From contig SZWC01001161.1 of the NCBI GenBank assembly GCA_023375785.1, positions 175,933 to 204,150 on the forward strand: a DNA stretch of 28,218 nt, given 5' to 3'. The notes under the pieces were generated by a model. It had not been told where the DNA came from. It worked only from the letters and a program-made list of their open reading frames with translations, and searched no databases. The first letter of the stretch is position 1; each line of letters opens with the position of its first letter. This DNA comes from Penium margaritaceum. Taxonomy: Eukaryota; Streptophyta; Zygnematophyceae; Desmidiales; Peniaceae. Of this stretch, positions 1 through 7,877 are shown piece after piece. A program made the position numbers and the translations under genes.

Positions 1-245
1 GTCGTCAATATGCTAGAGGTCATCAAGCAAGGGTTGATTGATCAGCATGCAAAACAAGTACTTTTATTGTTTTCTGTCCAATCCTAGAACTCAAAAGCAC
101 ATTCCTGGGAAGTGGCCTGAACCAGCCACATCAGCAATAGACTTGCACTGTGGGCTTGACACATAAGCATCCTCATGTCAATGTGACAAACCAACCATAT
201 AGCGGCCAAGAAGCTACGGAATTTCTTTCTTGGAAGCATCCATAC
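1..245 (-). repeat. 3' LTR of copia A, distal part (split by hAT)
   Basis: This stretch aligns base for base with 9874-10118 and with about 27270-27520. Shared words include AGTGGCCTGAACCAGCCAC and ATTGATCAGCATGCAA. The LTR start lies outside the window. At 61-68 the copy reads CTTTTATT where the other two copies read CTTTTATA, so its minus-strand TATA motif is damaged. Homology stops at the hAT target duplication and resumes at 4879. Confidence 0.88.
238..245. repeat. hAT target-site duplication, left copy
   Basis: The octamer ATCCATAC abuts the left terminal inverted repeat and is repeated exactly at 4871-4878. Eight bases is the diagnostic hAT duplication length. The uninterrupted LTR at about 10111-10118 has a single related octamer (TTCCTTAG) at the same place. 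Confidence 0.9.
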
Positions 246-256
246 CAGTGTTGACC
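246..256 (+). repeat. hAT left terminal inverted repeat
   Basis: CAGTGTTGACC is the exact reverse complement of 4860-4870. Beyond it the two ends share only imperfect similarity (C-rich, then ACATCGATG-type words). Confidence 0.92.
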
Positions 257-373
257 CGGGGTCCCGGGGTGACCCCATCACAGCGGCCTTGGCACCCCGA
301 TCCACATCGATGGGGCATCGATGTGGCGCGGAGTCGAGTTTGACGCCGGAGCGAGTTCGGCCCCCCAGCCCAA
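257..373 (+). repeat. hAT left subterminal region
   Basis: This GC-rich stretch carries two CATCGATG octamers (305-312 and 316-323). They are related to CGATGTG words at the opposite end, such as 4831-4838. Clustered subterminal motifs are where hAT transposases typically bind; binding here is inferred. Confidence 0.5.
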
Positions 374-585
374 CCCCCCCCCCCCCCCCCCCCCCCCCGC
401 CGTCCGCCGACCAAATGAAAAAGTTTGACCGGACCGACCGACGTACACCCATCTCGCATATTGGAGTATGACCTCCCCCCCCCCCCCCCCCCCCCCCCCG
501 CCGTCCGCCGACCAAATGAAAAAGTTTGACCGGACCGACCGACGTACACCCATCTCGCATATTGGAGTATGACCTCCCCCCCCCC
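374..585. repeat. 101-bp tandem duplication with long C-tracts
   Basis: Two identical 76-bp bodies (399-474 and 500-575) are each preceded by a run of exactly 25 C (374-398 and 475-499). A shorter run of 10 C (576-585) follows the second. The unit is therefore 101 bp. The opposite strand carries G25 runs that could form G-quadruplexes. It lies between the left hAT end and the transposase. The short Gly-rich or Pro-rich reading frames across it are low-complexity translation of the runs, not genes. Confidence 0.9.
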
Positions 586-588
586 TCC

Positions 589-1246
589 CTCCCTATCTAC
601 TTCATGATCAGTGGTTTGAATTTCAAAATTCAAAAGATTGGCCATGGTTGTATGATATCAGTTGATGATAAGACCAGTTGGCAGGATTTTTATGCAGCCA
701 ATCGGCGTTCGTTCATGCACCACTTCAGCGATGTGGTTTGTGGAAGTCTTTTCACCCTCAACCACCCCATGCACAGATGTTTTTTTATGGATATTCGGCT
801 TGAAAGGATACATGACTTTCGGATTTAGAATCATACACTTACCACCGCAAACCAGCATTGTAAACGTGCCCTGCTGCTCCTAAAAAGTAAACTATGGGGA
901 CGTCGATTCTGTAAACACATAAAAAGCGTGGACATCGATGCTCGTATCGTTGTCCATCCAATACGTACGTCGTGGGGCTGCCGTCGGATGGATTCATCGA
1001 GCGTTCAATGCTCATGCATCCTAGCTTTGTCGGACAGCCCACATCGTGAGTGTGGACTGTCCAATAAGTGCATGAGCCGCGGTTGCACGCAAGCATCCGA
1101 GGTTCACTGCAGCTTGCAACGGCGAGCAACACGTACTAGCACGAGTAACAACGCTGCTCTCTGCTCGTTGTCACTTCTCCGCACTTCAACATGTGCCCAG
1201 CCGGGCACACGAGTGGTCTCCGTGTGGAGGCCAGCAGACGTAAGCC
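589..1246. other. hAT 5' non-coding region
   Basis: Between the C-tract duplication and the first plausible transposase codons I see no recognisable gene. A plus-strand frame open from 928 to 1494 has Cys/Ser-rich unstructured composition and matches no family I know. The transposase promoter and 5' UTR, possibly with an intron, should lie here, but I could not place a TATA box or splice sites with confidence. Confidence 0.4.
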
Positions 1247-1573
1247 ATGGCACCCCGGCGGCTCACTCCCATGTCCTCGTCTGCCATGGGGTCGTTGTCC
1301 CAGCCTTCATCAACATCTGCCGCATCAGCCTACCGCCTCACGAATGCGGACTACAACCCCCCTCCCGCCGGTCGTCTCCATGGCGATTCTCTCACACTTG
1401 CCCTCTCCCGCCACTGCCGGCCCATTCCTACTCCTGCAAAGAAGCCAGGCTTCTATTCCGGCTCATGTGGCGTTACATCGAATGGAACCTGTGATAGGAT
1501 TCGAGGTCACTTCGGCATCCCCAACGGCAACATCGCCGTGTGTCCGTTCCGCCGCATGCAAGAGACGTGCTAG
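1247..1573 (+). CDS. possible N-terminal exon of the hAT transposase
   Basis: This 108-residue frame begins MAPRRLTPMSSS. Near its end it has a weakly BED-finger-like stretch (residues about 83-108: R-G-H-F, then N-G-N-I-A-V-C-P-F and a final Cys). BED fingers commonly open hAT transposases. It is in a different frame from the main transposase but overlaps its upstream end (1540-1573), so a frameshift or an intron near 1540-1570 could join them. A complete C-x2-C...H-x-H pattern is not visible, so this is a guess from position and partial motif. The alternative is a chance GC-rich frame. Confidence 0.25.
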   Translation: MAPRRLTPMSSSAMGSLSQPSSTSAASAYRLTNADYNPPPAGRLHGDSLTLALSRHCRPIPTPAKKPGFYSGSCGVTSNGTCDRIRGHFGIPNGNIAVCPFRRMQETC

Positions 1574-2244
1574 GCCTTGAGAGGGCCCCTCGGCCATCTG
1601 CAGACTTCAAGCCAGCCTGTCCCCGTTTGTACAATGGGCTAGGGGATTCATGGGGAACCTCCCACAAGCCCGTGTCGTGGGGCATCCTTTTTGAGAAACG
1701 GCAACGGGAGGAGTCACTCCGCCGTGCAGGGCTCCCTACTGGAGACAACGAAGCTGATGCAGGTGTCGGTCCAGGCTTGGAGTCTCACGGTGTCAGCTCC
1801 GTGGACCAACAGATGCGTCAACAGCATGACGAGGCGTTACACCGCGCAGCAGATTTACGCGCACAGCAGCAGCTGCAGCATCAGCAGCTATCCGCCCAGC
1901 AGCCTGTCAGATTGGTGGACGTTAACAGGATGGCCGGTATGGTCCAGACCACGATGCGGCCACATTGCGAGGCCGCTGCCAACAAAAGCTGCCAAATGTC
2001 CATCGTCAAGCTAATGTGCTGTGGAGCACTGCCCATCAGCTTCACCCGGGAGCCGCTTTGGAACGAGGTGGTGCGCACTAGCCGCAACACCAACTCATCG
2101 TTTTGGCCTCCAAGCCGGGGTACAGTGGTTGGCGATCTACTGCCGACGCTGGACTCCAAGCTGGAGGTAGAGGATGCCTCCTTGAAGCAGGGGTGGCCGA
2201 TCTATGGAGTGACCGTGGCTGTCGACGAGTGGGCGGATCAGTAG
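1540..2244 (+). CDS. hAT transposase, N-terminal part up to an in-frame TAG
   Basis: This is a 234-residue frame, with no certain start codon, that ends at TAG 2242-2244. Residues about 90-120 are Gln-rich (QQ/QQQ clusters). Residues from about 150 to the end match the start of the DUF659-type hAT catalytic region: L-P-I-S-F then S-R-G-T-V-V-G-D-L-L, and finally V-D-E-W-A-D-Q, the counterpart of the conserved D-G-W-T/S-D motif with the probable first catalytic Asp at 2224-2226. The downstream frame 2245-4383 is in the same phase and continues the domain without loss (Q-R-P-I-Y-N-A-M). The two are therefore one gene split by a nonsense codon, most simply CAG to TAG in a CAG-CAG-CAG run. Readthrough or a small intron is the alternative. 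Confidence 0.75.
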   Translation: MSVPPHARDVLGLERAPRPSADFKPACPRLYNGLGDSWGTSHKPVSWGILFEKRQREESLRRAGLPTGDNEADAGVGPGLESHGVSSVDQQMRQQHDEALHRAADLRAQQQLQHQQLSAQQPVRLVDVNRMAGMVQTTMRPHCEAAANKSCQMSIVKLMCCGALPISFTREPLWNEVVRTSRNTNSSFWPPSRGTVVGDLLPTLDSKLEVEDASLKQGWPIYGVTVAVDEWADQ

Positions 2245-2265
2245 CAGAGGCCCATTTACAATGCA

Positions 2266-4383
2266 ATGGCGGTGAACGCCAAGGGGGCATGCCACATGTT
2301 TTCTCGCGACGCCAGTGGACAAGTCCGCAATGCCTCCCACATGGCCGCAATGATTGAGGAGGCAGTGGAGGTTGTGGGTTTGAAGCACGTGGTGTCAGTT
2401 GTGTGCGACAACACCGCTGTCAACAAGCGCGCATTCCAGGACCTAGCAGCTAAGTACCCGAAGCTGCTGTGGCAGGGGTGTTGTGCGCACAACTGCGACC
2501 TGGTGCTCAAGGATATTGGTAAGACGGACTGGGGTGGTGCAATTCTGTCACGGGCTGAGAAGTTCGTCACTTTTTTCCGCAACAATGATATGCCGCGCAC
2601 ATGGTTGAAGCAGCAGTCGGGCGGGCGGGTGCTGCATGCACGCTGTGATACGCGATTTGCATCTTCACATGCAATGTTGCAGCGCTTCATTGACATGCAT
2701 CCGTTTTTGCTTAAGCTCGTCAACCATGAGAGCTGGGCGGCTATGGGCAGACAGCGGGATGGCATGTTCAAGCAGCGTAAGAAGGCAGTGTGGGGTTTGG
2801 TTCGGCGCCGCGTGTTCTGGGTTCAGGTGAGGCAGCTGAGGGACTTAATGGCACCGTTGGTAAAGGTGCTCCGCATTGCAGACACGCCAGGTGGGGCAGC
2901 AGGAGAGATTTACGAAGGGCTGCTTGATTGCATGGGTGAGCTGCATGCACTGTCACAGCCGCGCGGCCGCAGGCCTGCAAAGGTGGGGCAAGCCCCCGTG
3001 AAGCATGCCATGCAACGCCTCAAAGCGCGCTGGACTGCCGACATGAACTGTCCACTGTATGCTGCTGCGCGCCGTGTGCATCCGCACCACTTCGGCAATG
3101 ACCTTGGCGGTGACGTTGAGATGGTGCAGGCATGGGCCACCACGTTGGATGTACTCGTGCCCGAGAAAAAAAAGGATGAGCTGCAGAAGGAGTTGACGGC
3201 ATTTCAGCTGGGCCGGGTGACCACCGACGTCATCCCATTGACAACGAAGCGGCTAAGCGACAAGGCGCGGGCTGCCGTGGTGAAGGTGGTGACATCAGCA
3301 ATGGCACCGTACGAGTGGGCCTCACTGCACCTGGCGCACCTTCCTACGCTTCAGGAGTTTGCAATCAAGGTGTTGTCGCAGCCGTGTGCCTCCTCCGACT
3401 GCGAGCGTGCATTTTCGACGCACCAACTGATTCACACGGCACGCCGCAACCGCCTCAAGGTCAGCACGCTGGAGATGCTGGTGCGTTGCAACGTGCGGCT
3501 GCGGCGTCAGTACAAGGCAAGCGCACGACGCTGCAAGCCAACCAACTTCATGGTGCCCGATGAGTCGGACAGCGAGGAGGATGGCGAGCTGGTGGCAGAT
3601 GTGGGGGTGGAGGAAGAGGGCGAGGAAGGAGCAGGAGATGAAAGCTCTGAGGAGGAGATGGTGGAGGATGAAGAGGTGTATGTGGAGGGAGAGGTTGAAG
3701 AAGGGGGTTATGGAGAACCGCAGCAGCAGCAGGTGAACATGACTGCTCAGGAAGCCGCAGGTGAAGATCCTCCATCCTTCGCACGGGCGGTGCACACACG
3801 GAAGGACGTGGAGAAGCTGCTGGAGGAGGGCGAGAGCAGGGCAGCTGCTACTGGAGGAGCAGGGGCTGCTGGAGGGGCTGCAGACAGAACTGGGGAAGGG
3901 ACTGATGTTGGGGAAGGAGAAGGAGGTGCACATGGAGATGGAGCTGGAGGTGGGACTGGAGAGGAGGATGCAGCTGAAGATGAGTTGGGGGCTGGAGGAG
4001 ATGCGGACGGTGGAGGAGATGAAGGCACTGAAGTGGAGGAGCTGGGTGATGGTGCAGCTTCAAATGCAGCCTTGGCTGCATCTGCAACAAGAGCAGTTGA
4101 AGCAAGGAAGGCTGCCAAGGTGGCCAGGGCTGCAAAGGTAGCCAAGGCTCCCCTGGCTGCAAAGGCAGCCATGGCAGCAAAGGCTGCCTTGGCAGCTAAG
4201 GCAGCCAAGGCAGCAAAGGCAGCCAAGGCACCCAAGGCAGCTGCTACACTGACGGCTGGAGCAGCAGTAGGTGCAGGAAAGGCTAGGAAGGGAGGTGATG
4301 CAGGGAGTAGCAAGGGTGGGAAAGGGAAAGGTGCTACTGTGCTGAATGTGACTGGGAAGGTGGAGAAGCGTGTTCAGCGCTAG
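2266..4383 (+). CDS. hAT transposase, catalytic and C-terminal part
   Basis: This 705-residue open frame begins at the first Met after the TAG; the true protein probably starts upstream in the same phase. Residues 1-90 continue the RNase-H-like hAT core: V-V-C-D-N-T-A-V-N supplies the probable second catalytic Asp (D48), and C-C-A-H-N-C-D-L (72-79) is the hAT C-x2-H signature. The C-terminal hAT dimerisation region (roughly residues 330-420) has S-S-D-C-E-R-A-F-S with the probable catalytic Glu, then R-R-N-R-L. After the domain come an acidic Glu/Asp-rich segment from about residue 432, a Gly/Glu-rich stretch, and a lysine/alanine tail (about 612-660) of A-A-K-A and A-K-A-A repeats like a histone H1 C-terminus. 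Such a tail is unusual for hAT. It is nuclear by inference. Confidence 0.88.
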   Translation: MAVNAKGACHMFSRDASGQVRNASHMAAMIEEAVEVVGLKHVVSVVCDNTAVNKRAFQDLAAKYPKLLWQGCCAHNCDLVLKDIGKTDWGGAILSRAEKFVTFFRNNDMPRTWLKQQSGGRVLHARCDTRFASSHAMLQRFIDMHPFLLKLVNHESWAAMGRQRDGMFKQRKKAVWGLVRRRVFWVQVRQLRDLMAPLVKVLRIADTPGGAAGEIYEGLLDCMGELHALSQPRGRRPAKVGQAPVKHAMQRLKARWTADMNCPLYAAARRVHPHHFGNDLGGDVEMVQAWATTLDVLVPEKKKDELQKELTAFQLGRVTTDVIPLTTKRLSDKARAAVVKVVTSAMAPYEWASLHLAHLPTLQEFAIKVLSQPCASSDCERAFSTHQLIHTARRNRLKVSTLEMLVRCNVRLRRQYKASARRCKPTNFMVPDESDSEEDGELVADVGVEEEGEEGAGDESSEEEMVEDEEVYVEGEVEEGGYGEPQQQQVNMTAQEAAGEDPPSFARAVHTRKDVEKLLEEGESRAAATGGAGAAGGAADRTGEGTDVGEGEGGAHGDGAGGGTGEEDAAEDELGAGGDADGGGDEGTEVEELGDGAASNAALAASATRAVEARKAAKVARAAKVAKAPLAAKAAMAAKAALAAKAAKAAKAAKAPKAAATLTAGAAVGAGKARKGGDAGSSKGGKGKGATVLNVTGKVEKRVQR

Positions 4384-4739
4384 ACTGCTTTTGTTTCCCA
4401 TGCTTAAACCTCTCTCTTTTTTCCAATGCTGAAACTACAATGTTGCACCTCTTTGATAGTTGTGCCTACAAATCAACCAAATGCAATACTAGAGTGCAAT
4501 GTCAACATTTGACTAAGTGTGCCAAATGAAATGTTGAAATGTAGTCTCAACTAAATGAGCAACAGTAGAACATTCCATCCAAATTGTGATTTTACAGCCT
4601 AACTCCTTGGCTTAGTAGCAATGTTGTAGCCTTCAGTATGGGATGAGCATGAAATATGACCACATTCTGTTTATCTTCAGATTTGACCTGAAACACACCC
4701 TGGGCAAATTGGACTTTAGATGTGTACAGCTCTGTCCAA
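4384..4739 (+). other. hAT 3' untranslated and non-coding region
   Basis: AT-rich sequence between the transposase stop and the right subterminal repeats. No coding similarity was seen. It presumably carries the transposase 3' UTR; I could not fix one polyadenylation signal. Confidence 0.45.
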
Positions 4740-4859
4740 CCCCCCCCCTCCCCATGGGCACATTTGACCGATGTGCCGTGGTGGCCGATGTGCCGATGTG
4801 ACACCCATCACCCCGATGTGCCGGGGTGCACATCGATGTACCGGGGTTCGGGGTGGGGA
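4740..4859 (+). repeat. hAT right subterminal repeats
   Basis: CGATGTGCC occurs at 4769-4777, 4786-4794 and 4814-4822, with the variant CGATGTGAC at 4794-4802 and the palindrome CATCGATG at 4831-4838. The left end carries the same palindrome. Arrays of short motifs inside the terminal repeats are typical hAT transposase-binding sites. Confidence 0.6.
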
Positions 4860-4870
4860 GGTCAACACTG
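4860..4870 (-). repeat. hAT right terminal inverted repeat
   Basis: GGTCAACACTG is the exact reverse complement of 246-256. Confidence 0.92.
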
Positions 4871-4878
4871 ATCCATAC
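4871..4878. repeat. hAT target-site duplication, right copy
   Basis: ATCCATAC is identical to 238-245. LTR homology resumes immediately after it. Confidence 0.9.
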
Positions 4879-5110
4879 CAAACAAGATGTGCATGGAGCC
4901 AAGATCAAACTCATGACCTCTAACTTGGCTAAATCAACAAAATGACCAAGGTAACCACTCATCTACATGGTGTACTCACAGGTCATATCTCACATGAGAC
5001 AGAGTATGGTTGAGTCACATCACAACGGATCTAGGGGTCATACCTCCACAAGGGGCAGAGCATTCCTGATCCATCCTAAAACACTGAACAAGGGGCAAGA
5101 ACAATCAACA
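4879..5110 (-). repeat. 3' LTR of copia A, proximal part
   Basis: It aligns with 10119-10350 and about 27517-27748, with about 20 differences in 232 bp against the 5' LTR. It ends on the plus strand in ACAATCAACA, so on the minus strand the LTR begins TGTTGATTGT, the canonical 5'-TG. Confidence 0.9.
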
Positions 5111-5122
5111 AATCTCTCCCTT
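5111..5122 (-). promoter_or_regulatory. polypurine tract of copia A
   Basis: The minus strand reads AAGGGAGAGATT directly before the LTR start. This purine run primes plus-strand DNA synthesis in LTR elements. The same 12 bases sit beside the LTR of element C (27749-27760). Confidence 0.85.
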
Positions 5123-5145
5123 GCACCTTGCCTCAGTGAGCATCA

Positions 5146-5742
5146 TCATTTTTCATCACTTGCGTTGACCATGCCGATACCTTGCTTGCCCGCCTGGTGG
5201 AGGTCCTTGTCGAGTGTCCTTGTAAGCATGTCCGCCCGGTTCATCTTGGTACGGACATACTCACGTCCCATTGTCTGCTTGTAGACCAAGTCGCGAGCAT
5301 AATGGTAGCGGATCTCGATGTGCTTTGTATGCCTGGAGAGGACGAAGTTCTTGGACATATTAATCACGCTCATGTTGTCAATCTTGATGACCGTTGCCGT
5401 TGCCTGTGGTTCCTTCATCTTAGAGAGCAAGCTTTGTAGCCACTGCATCTCTTTACATACCTCAGCCAAGGCAATGTACGCAACTTCAGCTGTTGACAAA
5501 GAGACACATTCCTGCTTGCGACTTGCCCAACTGACTGCACCTCCATTCAGCATACACACGAAGCCAGAGATAGATTTTCTGTCATCGATATTCCCTCCCC
5601 AATCAGTGTCGGTGTAGCACATGAGACGGAGTGACGCGGATCCAGCAATGCCTTCAAACTGGAGCCCCACGTGCCACGTCCCCTTAAGGTAGTGCATGAT
5701 GCGATTCATGGCCTGGCAGTGAAGTGGACCGGGATTGGCCAC
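5146..5742 (-). pseudogene. copia A RNase H domain
   Basis: A 198-residue open stretch ending 36 bp before the LTR, the usual position of the pol C-terminus. It opens with the connection motif (A-N-P-G-P-L-H, then R-I-M-H-Y-L-K-G-T). The RNase H core follows: C-Y-T-D-T-D-W-G-G (first Asp), R-K-S-I-S-G-F, S-W-A-S-R-K-Q, S-T-A-E-V-A-Y (Glu), K-I-D-N-M-S (Asp), [15 protein letters not shown]. The same domain in element C is closer to consensus ([15 protein letters not shown]), so A carries missense decay. It is out of frame with the RT upstream (frameshift near 5740). Confidence 0.88.
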
Positions 5743-6638
5743 AAACTGGTGGCGACCATGGCATACATCAGATTGCCGACTGCAGACTGATATGGGATGC
5801 CCAGTATGTCAGTTTTATCCGCTTTGTTGGATGGGGATATGGAGGTGGAGAGTTTGCACTCTGAGCTCATGGGTGTGCTGGCAGGCTTGCAATATGCCAT
5901 GTCATATCGTTTGAGGATGGAGTCGATGTATTTTGTCTAGTTCATGTTGATGGTACCTGCTGCTCTGTCGCGCTTAACGGTAATTCCAGGATAGAAGTCA
6001 AGAGGACACATGTCCTTCATCTCGAATCTGCTAGTCAGTTGCCCCTTGATATCATCTAGCAGTTGCTTTGAAGAATGTCATAGAATCAGGTCATCAATGT
6101 ACAAGGCGACCAATATAGTCCCTTTCTTGCTCTCATGCACGTACATGCTAGGGTCATTGTCACAGTGCATGAAGGACTCCATGGCAATGAACGTGTCCAT
6201 CTCCTGGTACCAAAGTCTTGGCGCTTGTTTTAGCCCATAGAGTGCCTTCACCAATGTGCACACCTTGCCCTTGGGTACATCAACCCCCTCCAGAACCTCC
6301 ATCAGTACCTCCTTGTCAAGTTTGTCGTAAAGGAAGGTCGTCTTGACATCCATGTGGTGGACCTCTATGTTCTCGGCAGCAGCAATGAAAAGCATTGACC
6401 TGATGGAGGTGAACGTCACAGCTGGAGAAAAGGTCTCATTGTACTCTGTGCCAGGCCGTTGGGAGAACCCCTTTTCTACCACCCGTGCCTTGTACTTGTC
6501 TATCTTGCCATCATGTTTCCTTTTTAGTTTCAGCACCCACTTGGACCCCACAACGTGAGCCCCGGCAGGTCTGTCCACCAACATCCAAGTCCCATTCTCC
6601 TCAATGGAGCTGAGTTCACTGCGAATTGCTTCTTCTCA
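5743..6638 (-). pseudogene. copia A reverse transcriptase domain
   Basis: Read on the minus strand in one phase with the integrase. The RT starts with E-E-A-I-R-S-E-L-S-S, T-W-M-L-V, then K-W-V-L-K-L-K-R-K and Y-K-A-R-V-V-E-K-G-F-S-Q. The palm follows with M-D-V-K-T-T-F-L (catalytic Asp; T-T where T-A is usual), A-L-Y-G-L-K-Q-A-P-R-L-W and the active-site box Y-I-D-D-L-I-L. In-frame stops lie at 6636-6638 (TGA, at a conserved Trp before E-E-A-I), 6078-6080 (TGA, just after the Y-I-D-D box) and 5937-5939 (TAG before T-K-Y-I, where copia elements often have Gln). The longest open piece is 6078-6584. A small frame-shifting deletion near 5740 separates it from RNase H. Catalytic residues are present but the protein cannot be made whole. 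Confidence 0.88.
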
Positions 6639-7373
6639 GACCACTTTGTCAGGCTGAGTGAGTGCCTCTGCGAAAGACGTTGGCTCCTCTAGAACCAAGA
6701 ATGAACAGTTGAAGCCTGTCCATTCACCCCTATCTGTGTCGTAATGTTGTCGAGGTACTTTGAGGAGAGAAATATTCCTTGAACCTGTTGGCTGGTACTG
6801 TTGATGTGGAGGCTGGAGGTCTTGTTCATCGTTGATGATGGGAGAGGCATCCTCCTCATGTTCCGGAGGATTGAATATGTCAAAATCAGAGTCTGATTCC
6901 TCCGATTCATCTTCCTGAGCTCCTCTCCTTGTTGCAACATCCATCTCATGCCATTGTGCTGGTGCTTTGTCTCCATCCTCAAGGAGAGTGAGCTACTCTC
7001 TATGTTTTGGAGTGTACTCAAGTTTGAGAAGCTCTCCCTTACTTGAAGACCTTTCGTGGAAATCCACGTCTTTGCTGCGGATGACCTTCTTGGCTCCTTG
7101 GTCCCACAGTCGATATGTTTTGTGGGAGGTGTCATAGCCAATGAAAATACACTTTCATACTCTTGTATCGAGCTTTCCAGGGCCCTCACTGGCCTGGACC
7201 TTGGCAAAGCCGGTACAACTGAACACCTTGAGATGGGAGGCGTTCGTTTTCCAGCCTGACCATGCTTCTTGAGGCGTCTTCAACTGCTGTTTTTACTTCT
7301 TATTGCCTCTCCTTTGTAGAGCTACTGCAGGTGTGAGGTTCACAAGATAGGTTGCCGTACGTGTTGCTTCTGC
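6639..7373 (-). pseudogene. copia A integrase C-terminal region and IN-RT linker
   Basis: It continues in phase from the integrase core: A-E-A-T-R-T-A-T-Y-L-V-N, T-P-Q-E-A-W-S-G, S-H-L-K-V-F-S-C-T-G-F-A, K-L-D-T-R-V and K-C-I-F-I-G-Y-D, the standard copia integrase tail, then R-L-W-D and V-I-R-S-K-D-V-D-F. An acidic linker (E-D-E-S-E-E-S-D-S-D-F-D) and a Gln/His-rich stretch lead to RT. Stops: TAA 7293-7295, TGA 7155-7157 and TAG 6993-6995. No frameshift is seen from 7877 to about 5740, so the damage here is purely nonsense. Confidence 0.82.
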
Positions 7374-7877
7374 CTAGAACCTAGGAGGCAGCTTGGCGTC
7401 AAAGAGTATGCACCTTGTCATGCCCAGGAGGGTCTGGTTCATCCTCTCTGCTATGCCGTTGCTTTGAGGTAAGTAGGGAGTAGTTTTCTGGTGTTCAATG
7501 CCCTGCAACTTGAGCCATTCCTTGCAGGCTGAATACTCTCCCCCATTGTCTGTCCTGAATGCCTTCACCTTCTTTCCACTCTGTCGCTCAACCATAGCGA
7601 CAAAGGCCTGCAAATTCTCCTTCACCTCACTTTTCTTTTTGAGAAAGTATATCCAGACTTTGCGGCTGTTTTCGTCGATGCATGTGAGAAAATACTTGCT
7701 GCCTCCATTTAACGGTATGCAAAAGGGACCACACCAATCAGAGTGCACGAGATCAAGAGGTGCAAGAGCACGCGTGCCATTGCGCTTGAAGGTTTTCCTT
7801 TTCACCTTTTCACCTTGTGTGAGCCATGCCTTGAAGGCATGGCTCACACATGATCCCCGCTCCCTCTGCCTCATCAC
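7374..7877 (-). pseudogene. copia A integrase catalytic core
   Basis: A 167-residue open piece with a full DDE set: H-S-D-W-C-G-P-F (D47), F-R-T-D-N-G-G-E-Y (D110) and N-G-I-A-E-R-M-N (E144). The D-x62-D-x33-E spacing is close to the copia norm. Between them is Y-F-L-T-C-I-D-E-N-S-R-K-V-W. The first residues (about 1-20) are a frame-shifted reading of the upstream zinc-binding region; the genuine domain starts at about residue 21 (T-Q-G-E-K-V-K-R-K-T-F). It ends at TAG 7374-7376 in R-F-stop-A-E-A, where copia integrases have R-F-W-A-E-A, so TGG to TAG is the likely lesion. Confidence 0.9.
7816..7850. repeat. 35-bp perfect palindrome in the integrase zinc-binding region
   Basis: Arms 7816-7832 and 7834-7850 are perfectly complementary (17 bp) around one central base. 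On the minus strand it encodes the C-E-P-C-L-Q-G-M-A-H-T segment, which contains the two Cys of the HHCC zinc-binding motif. Confidence 0.9.

Larger units (their letters stand above)
246..4870 (+). mobile_element. hAT-superfamily DNA transposon inserted in the LTR of copia A
   Basis: The element is 4625 bp, bounded by perfect 11-bp inverted repeats CAGTGTTGACC and GGTCAACACTG and flanked by an exact 8-bp duplication. The CAG start and 8-bp duplication are hAT hallmarks. Its only recognisable gene is a plus-strand hAT transposase. The subterminal regions carry repeated CGATGTGCC and CATCGATG motifs, as expected for transposase-binding sites. The insertion interrupts an LTR and is therefore younger than element A. 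The transposase has an in-frame TAG, so autonomy is doubtful. Confidence 0.93.

Noticed and set aside
84..645. Several Gly-rich or Pro-rich reading frames of 60-158 residues
   Set aside because: They translate the C25/G25 runs and the 101-bp duplication in different frames and have no domain or conserved start.
658..1132. Small protein-coding genes in the hAT 5' region
   Set aside because: Frames on both strands overlap each other, have no recognisable motif and sit in a transposon non-coding region.
3322..4401. Minus-strand frames over the transposase C-terminus (Leu/Pro-rich, up to 203 residues)
   Set aside because: They are antisense readings of the acidic and Ala/Lys-repeat coding sequence, which has the recognised domain on the plus strand.
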